Assembly: GCF_004758605.1 (NCBI RefSeq)
Contig: NZ_CP038510.1
Location: 488,001-552,000, forward strand
DNA length: 64,000 nucleotides
Source of the DNA: Deinococcus metallilatus
GTDB lineage: Bacteria; Deinococcota; Deinococci; Deinococcales; Deinococcaceae
Reading direction: 5' to 3'
The position numbers were made by a program, and so were the translations under genes. The notes under the pieces are model-generated. The model was not told where the DNA came from and made no database searches. It was given only the letters and a program-made list of their open reading frames with translations. Below, in pieces: positions 1-7,451 of this stretch; within the stretch, counting starts at the first letter, position 1; each line of letters begins with the position of its first letter.

Positions 1-201
1 CGCGTGACGTACAACGAGGGGGCCAGGGCGGTGCTCGACCAGGGCCAGACCTTTCCCATCACCCGCCGCGCCTACGAGCGGTACGTGCTGGGCGGGGAGT
101 CTTTCACCGAGTTCGGGATGAACGCCCTGCTGGGCCTGTGGCGGGTCCTGGGGATGAGCTTTCGCCTTGACGATGCCGAGTACCACTGCACGGTCAGTTG
201 A
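1..201 (+). CDS. C-terminal part of an unidentified protein (5' end outside window)
   Basis: The reading frame is open from the first base and ends at TGA 199-201. It includes a possible GTG at 4, but no ribosome binding site can be seen there, so the gene probably begins to the left of the window. The 66 visible residues look like normal protein (ITRRAYERYVLGGESF, then NALLGLWRVLGMSFRL) and end in a short acidic tail, DDAEYHCTVS. I do not recognise the family. The next element downstream is a truncated gene and a transposon end, so this may be the last intact gene before an accessory patch. Confidence 0.5.
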   Translation, partial: RVTYNEGARAVLDQGQTFPITRRAYERYVLGGESFTEFGMNALLGLWRVLGMSFRLDDAEYHCTVS

Positions 202-279
202 GGGGAAGGGCCCTGCGCGCCCGTGGGGGCTGGAAGACGGGTCCCGGGAAGTTGGCCGTGTGGCGGTAGCGGGAGAGCC

Positions 280-426
280 ATGAGGCTGTACACCACCCAA
301 CCCCTCGCCGCGCTGGCCTGCCTGAACTCGGGTTCGCCCTACCAGCTCCGCCGCGATCTGTGCGAGCGGGACGGGGAGTACGGCAGCAGGATAATGTGCC
401 GGTTCGTCGTTCCGTTGTTAGCGTGA
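280..426 (+). pseudogene. 5' fragment of a small gene (DUF3841-like start) running into a transposon end
   Basis: ATG at 280 follows a GGGAGAG ribosome binding site. The first 36 residues (MRLYTTQPLAALACLNSG, then a charged stretch ending RDGEYGSR) look like the N-terminus of a DUF3841-type protein, where an xLYTxQP opening is usual. From about 389 the frame enters the 42-bp repeat that also ends the Tn3-like unit further right, and it stops at 426. I infer a gene cut by a transposon end. The DUF3841 match rests on a few residues only. Confidence 0.35.
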
Positions 427-430
427 GGCC
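389..430 (+). repeat. Solo Tn3-type terminal repeat (third copy)
   Basis: These 42 bases match the terminal inverted repeats at 2443-2484 (reverse orientation) and 7346-7387 (same orientation). The core GGTTCGTCGTTCCGTT and the outer end GTGAGGCC are shared. By comparison with those copies, the outer end of this repeat is at 430 and faces right, so any element it belonged to lay to the left. No transposase remnant adjoins it. Confidence 0.6.
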
Positions 431-529
431 AGGCCCGGTTCCTGAGCCTCAATCTGGAGGGTTGTCGGGCTGGACGCACTGCTGGTTCATGGACAGGGCA
501 GGCTTGCCGGAGCTGCTGTTCTGAGGCCG

Positions 530-1384
530 TTAGTCGTCTTGCGGCACCAGACGTTGGGCCACGTCCACCGCGAGCTGGTAGGCCGCCTCGCTGCTGAACC
601 CGGCGTCGGCGGGGGTAAGCTGCTGGGCATGGTCGCGCAGCCCGGCCTGACGGAGCAGGGCGGGGGGCAGATAGGGCACGTTGGCGTCCTGGCAGGCCTT
701 CCAGAGGGCGCGCCGGAGCGCCTGGTCATCGGGGTACTCGAAGACGTGGCCCTGGGCGTGCAGGGGACCACCGGCTTGCCGGGCGAGGCGGTCGAGGGCC
801 TGTAGCGCCGCGGGATGGACGGTGCTGGCGGTGCGGCGGCGCAGGACCTGGCCGCGGGGGAAGTTGACATCCTCCCAGGTGAGGGCCAGCAGTTCGCCGG
901 GGGTGAAGGCGGCGTGGTCGATCAGGAGCAGGGCGGCGTGGAGCGGCGCATCGTCCTGGGTCTGGAGGTGAAGCCGGGTGATGTCGGCACGTTCCTGCAG
1001 GGCCTGGGCCTTGCGTTTGGCGCTGGGGCGGGGGAGATGGCGCAGGGGTTCGCCGTGGAAGAGCCCTTCCCGTTCGAGCAGGCGGTAGAGGCGGGCGAGG
1101 AGGGAGGCGCGGGTGTGGACCGTGCGGGGGCTGGCGGTGTGTTCGCCATGGATGGTGCGGCGCAAGGGCGCGTAGAGCCAGGCCTGGAAGTCGGCGGGCG
1201 GGTGGAGGAGATCAAGGTGATCTTTCTTTGCCTGCTCGAACACCGGTTTGAGGTTGGAGTGGGTGATCTTGCGGCTGCTGGGGCTGCGGGTATGGAGATC
1301 AGGGAGCAGGGCGATCACCTGGTCGAGGTCGTACCGGTGCAGGGCCAGGACCAGCTTCTGGGCGCGTTCGTCAGCGGGGTGCAT
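530..1384 (-). CDS. Tyrosine-recombinase-like protein lacking catalytic residues
   Basis: A 284-residue protein with the two-part layout of tyrosine recombinases. An N-terminal alpha-helical SAM-like core-binding region (about residues 20-130) is followed by a region resembling the catalytic domain. The segment FTPGELLALTWEDVNFPRG aligns with the usual GLRxSELLxLxWxDVD motif, but the catalytic Arg is replaced. The box II HxxR near LLRQAGLRDHAQ is also not intact. It is therefore likely a DNA-binding or degenerate integrase relative. The ATG at 1384 sits in an inverted repeat that could be an autoregulatory site. Some Tn3-family transposons use tyrosine recombinases as resolvases and Tn3-type ends lie on both sides, but a link is only inference. 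Confidence 0.6.
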   Translation of the reverse strand: MHPADERAQKLVLALHRYDLDQVIALLPDLHTRSPSSRKITHSNLKPVFEQAKKDHLDLLHPPADFQAWLYAPLRRTIHGEHTASPRTVHTRASLLARLYRLLEREGLFHGEPLRHLPRPSAKRKAQALQERADITRLHLQTQDDAPLHAALLLIDHAAFTPGELLALTWEDVNFPRGQVLRRRTASTVHPAALQALDRLARQAGGPLHAQGHVFEYPDDQALRRALWKACQDANVPYLPPALLRQAGLRDHAQQLTPADAGFSSEAAYQLAVDVAQRLVPQDD

Positions 1385-1400
1385 GGTTCAGTTTAACCAT
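1383..1400. promoter_or_regulatory. Inverted repeat ATGGTT-N6-AACCAT at the start of the recombinase-like gene
   Basis: A perfect 6-bp inverted repeat with a 6-bp spacer covers the start codon and the bases just upstream of the minus-strand gene. It is a plausible operator for autoregulation. Nothing else supports it. Confidence 0.25.
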
Positions 1401-2437
1401 TGATATACATTAGGAGAAGAGAGGGCGTCTCTCCTGTCCCGCACCCGTCAAATTTCGCGCTGGTGGTAAGAGGTTTTTGCACGTTCCACCACGTTCCACA
1501 CAAACCCCAGGACAGCATCCCCGTACTGCTGGCGCCTCAGCGTGCGCCTTACGGCCAGACGACCCACGGCAACTCAACCTTCCCTGCGTCCTCCAGCAAT
1601 TCCGCCCCCAGACGCTCACGCAGCCAGCAAGCCACATCACGGTCAGCAGGGTCGAACACACCACTGTCATGCTTTCCTGCAACAGCCAGGTGCTGACCCC
1701 CTTCCTCGGCTACGGCTCCTCGACGCGGATGGATGAAAGTACAAAGTTTGGGCCAACCACTCAATTTGCCTCTGGAGTTAGCCCTACAGGTCTTGCGAGC
1801 TGCTGCAGAGGCTCACGCCTAAAGCCTCCGCACTAGGTGGGCAGCCTATATACAGCTATATAGCGATCTGGAAACCCGCCTTGAGCTGAGCATGTCCTGT
1901 CTCTCCTCCGTCAGGAGCACGCACAGATGACGTTACCCTTTGATAATCACAGGGGCCAGGACAGGCATATAGCAGGGCATCAGAGACGTTCACCCGCACG
2001 AGGTCCACAAACTGAAGCCCACCTGGCGGGGTGCCCAAGCCTGGGCTTGTCCACCTGGGGCTGGTGCCAGTGCAGAAGCTCACCTCACGCTGAGGCAGTA
2101 GGACATGCATAGCAAGGGAAGAGCGTTTTGCAAACAACGTGAAACTGGATAGGTAGGCAGGAGCTTTGGGAAATCCGCTGCACCTGTCATCTGTTGTATA
2201 TCAATATCGAAATCCCACCTCGTCCAGGCCCGAATCACCCGCAGGCTTCGCAGCGCCCAGCAGCCGGGGACGAGCAGCGTGGCCAGGCGGGTCAGGGGCT
2301 CATCTGGCGGGGTAGTGGCAGAGCCCCACAGGCCGTAGGTCGTGCGCCAGCAGAGTTTCGCCATAATGAACGCGCCCGACCATTCCGTCACGGCACCTCC
2401 ACCACCGGGCAAGAGATCCGCCTTGCGACCACGCGGC
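1401..2437. other. About 1 kb with no recognisable gene
   Basis: Only short open frames on both strands. The best is minus strand 1549-1764, with a protein-like end (DPADRDVACWLRERLGAELL), but it has no recognisable family or ribosome binding site. The tract around 1850-1990 is less GC-rich and has a short palindrome, CTATATACAGCTATATAG. It looks like eroded accessory DNA next to the Tn3-like unit. Confidence 0.5.
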
Positions 2438-2442
2438 GTAAC

Positions 2443-2484
2443 GGCCTCACGGTAGTAACGGAACGACGAACCAGCATATTCCCC
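2443..2484 (+). repeat. Left terminal inverted repeat of the Tn3-like unit
   Basis: Begins GGCCTCACGGTAGTAACGG and ends CATATTCCCC. It pairs in inverted orientation with 7346-7387, and the similarity continues inward through the last codons of the two tnpA fragments. GTAAC lies immediately outside. Confidence 0.75.
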
Positions 2485-2487
2485 GTT

Positions 2488-2865
2488 TTATTCGTGCAGC
2501 ACGTCCTTTGGGTCACATAAGGGGCGCAAGCCGTCCCGCTTGACCGCCTCCGCCAGAGTGAAGGCCCACCGTCCCTCTAGGTGGAGATCCTTGAACCGCA
2601 AGGGGGACAGGCGCGCCACGTCCTGTCGCGCACCTCCACGCCAAGCCCTGAGCACGCAGATGCTCGGCGGCCGGGACCAGCTACCGGCTGTTCCACAGGG
2701 TCATGGCATTCAGCACCAACCCGAGCACGCCCAGTTGATCTTCCTGTCCCGCCCGATACCGCTGGCGAAGTTCCCCCTGGTGCCGGTGGAAGACCATCCA
2801 CGATTGAATTGCCGCAGATGTGCCACGGTAGGTCTCGTCATGGACAGAGTTCGGCCTGCTCGCCT
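2488..2865 (-). pseudogene. tnpA: 3' fragment of Tn3-family transposase (frameshifted, internal stop)
   Basis: Read on the minus strand, the translation contains RQRYRAGQEDQLGVLGLVLN and AMTLWNSR, then a stop codon, then LVPAAEHLRAQG. After a frame change it continues ARLSPLRFKDLHLEGRWAFT, AEAVKRDGLRPL and ends DVLHE. This order is typical of the C-terminal catalytic part of Tn3-family (DDE_Tnp_Tn3) transposases. The reading frame is broken by at least one stop and one frameshift, and the 5' part is missing where the kinase gene begins. It is non-functional. Confidence 0.8.
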
Positions 2866-2891
2866 GACCAAACGAACTGCGGGAAACCCGG

Positions 2892-4202
2892 TTACGTTGC
2901 CAGAGTTGGCAGATTCAAGGTGGCGACGGTGTGCCCTGCCCGATGACTGAACTCGAGCGTCCCCTGAAGTTGCGTCACCAGTGTACGCGTCAAGCTCAGG
3001 CCTAGGCCGTACCCCGGGCGGTCTACCTCCGCACCACGCAGGTAAGGCTCCCCAACCCGTGCCAGGAGGTCGGCTGGGAAGGGCCGCCCATCGTTCTGGA
3101 TGGTCCAGACCGTCTGTCCCGGGTGCTGAATCAGGCTGACCTGCACGGTCGTCTCCGCGTACTTCCCCGCATTCTCGAGCAGACCCCGCAGGACCAAGCG
3201 CAGCACGTCCGCGTTCGCGTGCAGGCTCTGGAGTTCGCCGGGGGCGGTGAGCGTCACCTGGAGGTGGGGCCGGAGTTCACAGAGTTCCTCCAGCAGTTGT
3301 GCGGTGAGCGGCAGGAGCTGGAGCGGCGCCCACTCAGCCGCCAGCGTCTCGGCCCGCAGGTGATCCAGCAGCGTGCGCGTCAGGGCCGTCAGCTCGTCCA
3401 CCGCGCTGAGCGCGAGGCCAACCTGCCCGAGGTCCTGCCGTTTCACGGCCCGTTCCAGCCGACCGCGGATCACGGTGAGGGGGGTGTTGAGTTCGTGTGC
3501 GGCATAGGCCGCGAACCGGCGCTCCGTCTGCAAGGCGTCTTCCAGGCGGGTGAGCAGGGTGTTGATGGCCCGCGCCGTCTGCGCTGTCTCGTCGCGGGCG
3601 GTGGGCACGTCCAGCCGGGCAGACCAGTGCCCCTGTCGGGCGATGGTCACCGTGGCGCGGGCCAGGCGGCGGGCGGGGGCCAGGGCCGCGCGCGTGAGCC
3701 ACAGCCCGCTCAGACTGCACAGGAGCAGGACGAGGGGGCCGAAGGTCCAGAGGTTGCGGCTGAGACGCTGGAGAAGTTGCCGGTCCTGCCCCAGCCACAC
3801 GGCGACACGAGCACGGGCACCTCCAGAAATGTTCACGGTATAGAGCCGCCAGACACATGTGGCGCACGGCCCGGCCAGCGTCTGAAAGCCGGTCCGGTCG
3901 TTCAGGAGCGGCAGGGGCAGGGGCTGCACGCCCCAGTGGGCATGGCCTGCCGGGGTCGTGATCCAGACTTCGAGCTGTGGGGTGCCCAGTTCCAGGAGGG
4001 CCTGAATCTCAGCGGGCGTTCGCCCGGCCCCCAGCAGGTTCGTGATCCGGCCCGCGACCCCCCGGAGCTGACGGTCCGCATTCAGCGTCTGCGTTCGTTC
4101 GACGGCCTGGGCTACCCAAGTTCCCATCACCAGCAGGCACGTCCCCACCACCAGCGCCCAGACCAGTACGAGGCGCACGCCCAAGGTCAGCCGACGAAAC
4201 AA
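2892..4202 (-). CDS. Sensor histidine kinase (two TM helices, HAMP, HisKA, HATPase_c)
   Basis: About 436 residues. The start chosen is TTG at 4202, overlapping the end of the response-regulator gene, because upstream residues in this frame are only the shadow of that gene. Domains in order: TM helix (VLVWALVVGTCLLVMGTW), extracytoplasmic sensor of about 120 residues, second TM (FGPLVLLLCSLSGLWLTR), HAMP, and HisKA with the phospho-acceptor in AAHELNTPL (His near residue 236). An ATPase follows with N box (GLLENAGKYAE), G1 (NDGRPFP) and G2 (GYGLGLSLTRTLV). It phosphorylates the partner regulator, with which it overlaps by 16 nt. The 3' end stops about 30 bp short of the tnpA fragment. It is cargo of the Tn3-like unit. 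Confidence 0.9.
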   Translation of the reverse strand: MFRRLTLGVRLVLVWALVVGTCLLVMGTWVAQAVERTQTLNADRQLRGVAGRITNLLGAGRTPAEIQALLELGTPQLEVWITTPAGHAHWGVQPLPLPLLNDRTGFQTLAGPCATCVWRLYTVNISGGARARVAVWLGQDRQLLQRLSRNLWTFGPLVLLLCSLSGLWLTRAALAPARRLARATVTIARQGHWSARLDVPTARDETAQTARAINTLLTRLEDALQTERRFAAYAAHELNTPLTVIRGRLERAVKRQDLGQVGLALSAVDELTALTRTLLDHLRAETLAAEWAPLQLLPLTAQLLEELCELRPHLQVTLTAPGELQSLHANADVLRLVLRGLLENAGKYAETTVQVSLIQHPGQTVWTIQNDGRPFPADLLARVGEPYLRGAEVDRPGYGLGLSLTRTLVTQLQGTLEFSHRAGHTVATLNLPTLAT

Positions 4203-4843
4203 TAGCCCTGCCCCCGGCGCGTCCCGATGGCGTCCCCGGTCAGCTTCTGCCGCAGCAGGCGGACATGGGTGTCCACGGTGCGGGCGTCCGAGAGAGAGTC
4301 GTTGGGCCAGACCCGGGCGAAGATGCTCTCGCGCGTGAAATATCCTCCGGCGTTCAGCGCCAGGAACTCCAGAACGTCGCGTTCGCGGCGGTGCAGGTTC
4401 ACCGGCTGCCCTTCCCAGAGCGGTGGGCCGCCCGCCAGATCCAGGGTGAGGCGCCCCACCGTGAGGGTGTTGCTGGGCTGGTCGTGGACGCGGCGCCACA
4501 GGGCACGCAGGCGCGCCACCAGTTCCTCGCCCGCAAACGGTTTGGTGAGGTAATCGTCCGCCCCGCTGTTCAAGCCCTGCACCCGGTCCGGCAGGGCGGA
4601 ACGGGCGGTCAGGATCAGGACGGGCAGCCGCCGCCCCTGCCCCCGCCACGCCTGGAGGACGTCGAAGCCGGAGTGGCGGGGCAACATCAGGTCCAGCACG
4701 GCCACGTCGAACGAGTAGGTGCGCTCCAGATGGAGGGCTTCTTCTCCGTCCCGTGCCCACTCCACCTGAAACCCTTCATCCTGGAGGAGATCGCGGACCA
4801 GGCTCCCGACCCCCTCATGATCCTCCACCAGCAGGACTTTCAT
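4187..4843 (-). CDS. OmpR/PhoB-family response regulator
   Basis: 218 residues. The N-terminal receiver has the acidic pair in LLVEDH, phospho-acceptor Asp51 (VLDLMLP), Thr in ILTARS and Lys in LTKPF. The C-terminal winged helix has the usual RERDVLEFLALNAGGYFTRE and RTVDTHVRLLRQKL. The ribosome binding site AGGAGGAAGAG precedes the ATG. It lies between the glycosidase-like gene (40 nt upstream) and the kinase (16-nt overlap), so the three form one operon. A pair of 8-bp direct repeats one helical turn apart upstream of the operon is a likely binding site. Confidence 0.93.
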   Translation of the reverse strand: MKVLLVEDHEGVGSLVRDLLQDEGFQVEWARDGEEALHLERTYSFDVAVLDLMLPRHSGFDVLQAWRGQGRRLPVLILTARSALPDRVQGLNSGADDYLTKPFAGEELVARLRALWRRVHDQPSNTLTVGRLTLDLAGGPPLWEGQPVNLHRRERDVLEFLALNAGGYFTRESIFARVWPNDSLSDARTVDTHVRLLRQKLTGDAIGTRRGQGYCFVG

Positions 4844-4882
4844 GCTCTTCCTCCTCGTCCGGTTCGCAGTACGCTGGCACGT

Positions 4883-7045
4883 CTATTCGACATCCTCGAT
4901 GGTCAGCACGTCCTGGGGGGCGATGGTGTGACCCTGGTAAACAAACGGCGCGCTGCGGAAGTTTGCCACGACGGTGAGGCGTTTGTGGCCCGCCTGAAAG
5001 ACGCTGCGCTGAACCTGACGGTCGTCGGTCAGCCACTGGAAGTCGGTCAGCGGGGCCGTGCCGTAGGTGCGGTGGAGGGGGCTGAAGCGGCGGTAGTAGG
5101 CGACGATCTCGGCGCGGTCCTGTGGGAAGGAATCCCGCGAGATATGGAATTGCAGGGGTTCCAGAAAGAGGAAACTGCGGGCACGCAGGGCCGCTTTCAG
5201 GTTGGAGAACTTGTTGGCGGACGTGAGCCAGTGGTTGGTGTTGATCACGCTGTCGTGCAGGGCGGCCTCGTACAGGGGGAGCTGGAACGCCGCATTGCCG
5301 TAGCGGTCCAGCAGGGAGGGCTTGAGGGGCACCGACTTGAAGAACACGTCGGGTTGCGCGGCGGGATAATAACGGCCCAGGAAATAGGGGGAATTCTTGT
5401 CGGCCAGATCCGGGTCCACCCAGCGGCCCAGGGCCGGGGTCAGGTAGCCTTCCCCCACGTGAATGAGGTCCGCGAAGAGGTACGAGCCGCCCTCGGAGCC
5501 GACCACCAGGTGGCGGTCCGCGAGCCACTTCAGGCGCTTGCGGCGGGCTTCGACCTGCTCGGCCATGCGGCTGGGGTGCCGGGGGTTGTAGTCCTCCTGC
5601 ACATTGGCGGTGGCGTCCACATCCAGAAAGTAATAGTTGTAGGGCGCCGCCGTGAAGTTCTGCTGCACCCTCTTCTGAAAGAATGGGAAGGCGTAAGCCG
5701 CATTGAGGGTGCGCCCCACCCCCTGAAAGCCGGTCACGTACTGGCCCTGCTTGTTCATGACGCCGCCTTCCTCATAGGCGGGCGCGGGCAACTGCGCGGT
5801 GGGCCAGGTGCGGTCCGACCCGGCCCAAGCCCTGGGGTGAACGCTCTCGTAGGAGTCGTAGGGTCCCATCAGGTACCCCAGGGCGCGGGCACGCTGAACC
5901 ACGTCGCGATGCCTGGCGGTATCGCTGGCGTCCTGAACCGCCAGCCGTGCCCGGTCGATGCCAGCGGCTTTCAGGTCGTTGAGCAGGGCCAGGGAAACCC
6001 CCTGCCCCCCGCTTGTTCCTGGGACGAACACGCCGGGAAACAGGCGTTGCAGGGCGGTGATGAGGCTCGCGGCGGCGGATTGGTTCGCGTAAGGCCCGCG
6101 GGTGGTGGCCTGGTTGATCCCTTCCACCAGGGTCCGCCGGACGTACGCATTCATCTCGTTGCTGGAGGCTGCCTGCTGGAGTTGCTTTCTGGTATCGGCA
6201 TCCATCAGCTTCAGGAGGGACTGGCCCGGCGTGGAGGTCGTCAGGCCGCTCAGCAATCTTTTCCAGCCGTCAGGTCGAATGTCCTGTGTCCCGATCACGC
6301 CGCTGCCCCAGAGATAGGCGAACAGCGCGCCCTTGAGCTTTTCCGCGTCGGGGAGCGCGCCAATCTTGTCCGCGAAGCTGCGGAAATGACCGCTGCGTTG
6401 CAGGGAGGCGCGAAAGACCAGGGCGGGTTCAATGGGCGTCTTGCCGGGGGTCAGCGTGAGTTCATACGTCTGCTCTTCCGGCCCCTGGCGGTTCAGGAAC
6501 TCGTGTTGCAGGGCGAGCCGGGCGGGTTGGAGCTTCAGGGTGTTGTGGAAGGGCGTCTCGAGGCGCCAGGTCTGGATGCCCTGCGCGCCCTTGAGCGCCA
6601 CGAAAGGCATGTTGAGGTCCTCGGTGGTGTTCAAGCCATCGATGTCCGCGAGGAGGTCTTTCCGGTTCAGGGGAATGAGGCGACCGCTGCCCTGGGGCAG
6701 GATCAGGGCCTGCTGGTCCTGAAAAGGCAGGACGGGCCAGAGGAGGGTGGTGGGCTGATCGGCGCGGACGCGAACCTGCAAGACGCCGTTCTGGACGCTG
6801 GCCTTGATCACGAGGTGGCGTTCGGGCCAGCGCCAGGTCGAGGAGGTGGCCGACACTTGGAGCACCTCGACCGTGTTCGGGGCCGTGCCCTGGGCCAGGA
6901 GAACCTGCCGCGCCCCTTGCCGAAGTTCGACCCGGAGCGTGGATGGATCAAGCGCCATCGTCCCCCTGGGGGTTTGCAGGGTGATGGGGCGGGCGGCCGC
7001 CTGGGTCAGGCCCAAGGCGGCGATCAGCAGCAAGGCGTTATGCAT
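4883..7045 (-). CDS. Secreted glycoside-hydrolase-like protein (DUF5696/GH101-like)
   Basis: 720 residues with an N-terminal signal peptide (HNALLLIAALGLTQAAA). The N-terminal part (about 20-200) is beta-rich and resembles the beta-sandwich that precedes the barrel in GH101-like enzymes. The middle and C-terminal part contains barrel-like segments, such as YNYYFLDVDATANVQEDYNP followed by a HLVVGSEGG strand about 30 residues later. These fit a catalytic Asp and Glu pair of a retaining glycosidase. The substrate is unknown and I have not identified the family with certainty. It is first in an operon with a two-component system, which suggests the sensor responds to the polysaccharide or its products. 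Confidence 0.65.
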   Translation of the reverse strand: MHNALLLIAALGLTQAAARPITLQTPRGTMALDPSTLRVELRQGARQVLLAQGTAPNTVEVLQVSATSSTWRWPERHLVIKASVQNGVLQVRVRADQPTTLLWPVLPFQDQQALILPQGSGRLIPLNRKDLLADIDGLNTTEDLNMPFVALKGAQGIQTWRLETPFHNTLKLQPARLALQHEFLNRQGPEEQTYELTLTPGKTPIEPALVFRASLQRSGHFRSFADKIGALPDAEKLKGALFAYLWGSGVIGTQDIRPDGWKRLLSGLTTSTPGQSLLKLMDADTRKQLQQAASSNEMNAYVRRTLVEGINQATTRGPYANQSAAASLITALQRLFPGVFVPGTSGGQGVSLALLNDLKAAGIDRARLAVQDASDTARHRDVVQRARALGYLMGPYDSYESVHPRAWAGSDRTWPTAQLPAPAYEEGGVMNKQGQYVTGFQGVGRTLNAAYAFPFFQKRVQQNFTAAPYNYYFLDVDATANVQEDYNPRHPSRMAEQVEARRKRLKWLADRHLVVGSEGGSYLFADLIHVGEGYLTPALGRWVDPDLADKNSPYFLGRYYPAAQPDVFFKSVPLKPSLLDRYGNAAFQLPLYEAALHDSVINTNHWLTSANKFSNLKAALRARSFLFLEPLQFHISRDSFPQDRAEIVAYYRRFSPLHRTYGTAPLTDFQWLTDDRQVQRSVFQAGHKRLTVVANFRSAPFVYQGHTIAPQDVLTIEDVE

Positions 7046-7067
7046 GGCGCGAGTGTGGCGAGCAGCA

Positions 7068-7086
7068 GTGAACTGAGGGTGAACTG
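7068..7086 (-). promoter_or_regulatory. Direct repeat GTGAACTG-N3-GTGAACTG (candidate OmpR-type operator)
   Basis: Two identical octamers start 11 bp apart, one helical turn. They lie 23-41 bp upstream of the glycosidase-like gene start, where the promoter would be. PhoB/OmpR-family regulators commonly bind direct repeats of this spacing. The natural candidate is the regulator encoded in the same operon. Confidence 0.4.
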
Positions 7087-7136
7087 CCTGTTTCCTCAGT
7101 CGAACGGATGTTGCAGTTGACTCGGAGGGTGCCTCT

Positions 7137-7247
7137 ATGGGGTTCTGGCAACTGAACCTGAACGGGGTGGATTTCTCCGGCAGGCGAGCTGAGTGTCAGA
7201 CCGCCTGCCACAACACCTCCAGCCAGATGTGGAAAGCGGTGGACTGA
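7137..7247 (+). CDS. Possible 36-residue ORF, unknown
   Basis: ATG at 7137 lies 8 nt after GGAGGG and upstream there is a TTGACT hexamer. It begins MGFWQLNLNGVDFSGRR. No homology is recognised. It lies between the glycosidase operon and the right tnpA fragment and could be a relic or chance frame. Confidence 0.2.
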   Translation: MGFWQLNLNGVDFSGRRAECQTACHNTSSQMWKAVD

Positions 7248-7254
7248 TGACAAC

Positions 7255-7342
7255 GTTTCCGGGTCGCTGCATCCTGGGAGAGCTGGTCAAGCAGGGCGAG
7301 TCGCGCCCTTTGCGTGGCCCGGACGACGTGCTGCACGAATAA
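7255..7342 (+). pseudogene. tnpA: Right-end 3' fragment of Tn3-family transposase
   Basis: The frame GELVKQGESRPLRGPDDVLHE ends at TAA 7340-7342 and parallels the left fragment (AEAVKRDGLRPL, DVLHE). The similarity continues without a break into the terminal repeat. Only about 25-30 codons remain, and upstream of GRC the frame is disrupted. It shows that a second, inverted copy of the transposase 3' end closes the unit. Confidence 0.7.
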
Positions 7343-7345
7343 AAA

Positions 7346-7387
7346 GGGGAATATGCCGGTTCACCGTTCCATTGCTACCGCGAGGCC
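7346..7387 (-). repeat. Right terminal inverted repeat of the Tn3-like unit
   Basis: The outer end is GAGGCC at 7387 and the inner end GGGGAATATG at 7346. It is the inverted partner of 2443-2484 and is followed directly by the target duplication GTAAC (7388-7392). Confidence 0.75.
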
Positions 7388-7451
7388 GTAACCAATGCCC
7401 CTGGAAGGGAAGTGGCGATGGTCACGGCGCTCAAGCACAAGCCCGGAGGCG

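Larger units (their letters stand above)
2438..7392. mobile_element. Tn3-family unit with 5-bp target duplication, carrying glycosidase/two-component cargo
   Basis: Limits: GTAAC at 2438-2442 and again at 7388-7392 (a 5-bp direct repeat, the duplication size made by Tn3-family transposition). Inside it lie inverted repeats 2443-2484 and 7346-7387 (42 bp, six mismatches), both beginning GGCCTC. Directly inside each repeat is the 3' end of a Tn3-family tnpA, on the minus strand at the left and the plus strand at the right. Both fragments end in the residues DVLHE. A normal Tn3 element has tnpA at one end only, so this looks composite or rearranged. Cargo is an operon of histidine kinase, response regulator and secreted glycosidase-like protein. 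No functional transposase remains in the unit. Confidence 0.75.

Noticed and set aside
1549..1764. Small minus-strand ORF
   Set aside because: Protein-like end but no ribosome site and no family; may be a relic.
2080..2412. Minus-strand ORF of 110 codons next to the left end of the Tn3-like unit
   Set aside because: It crosses neither a known domain nor a ribosome site; not recognised on either strand.
4203..4760. N-terminal extension of the kinase at 2892-4202
   Set aside because: These residues are an out-of-frame translation of the regulator gene; real kinase residues begin at about 4202.
4265..7120. Plus-strand open frame of 951 codons
   Set aside because: It lies opposite the regulator and glycosidase-like genes; composition (Gly, Val, Gln, His rich) is that of an antisense shadow in GC-rich DNA, with no motif.
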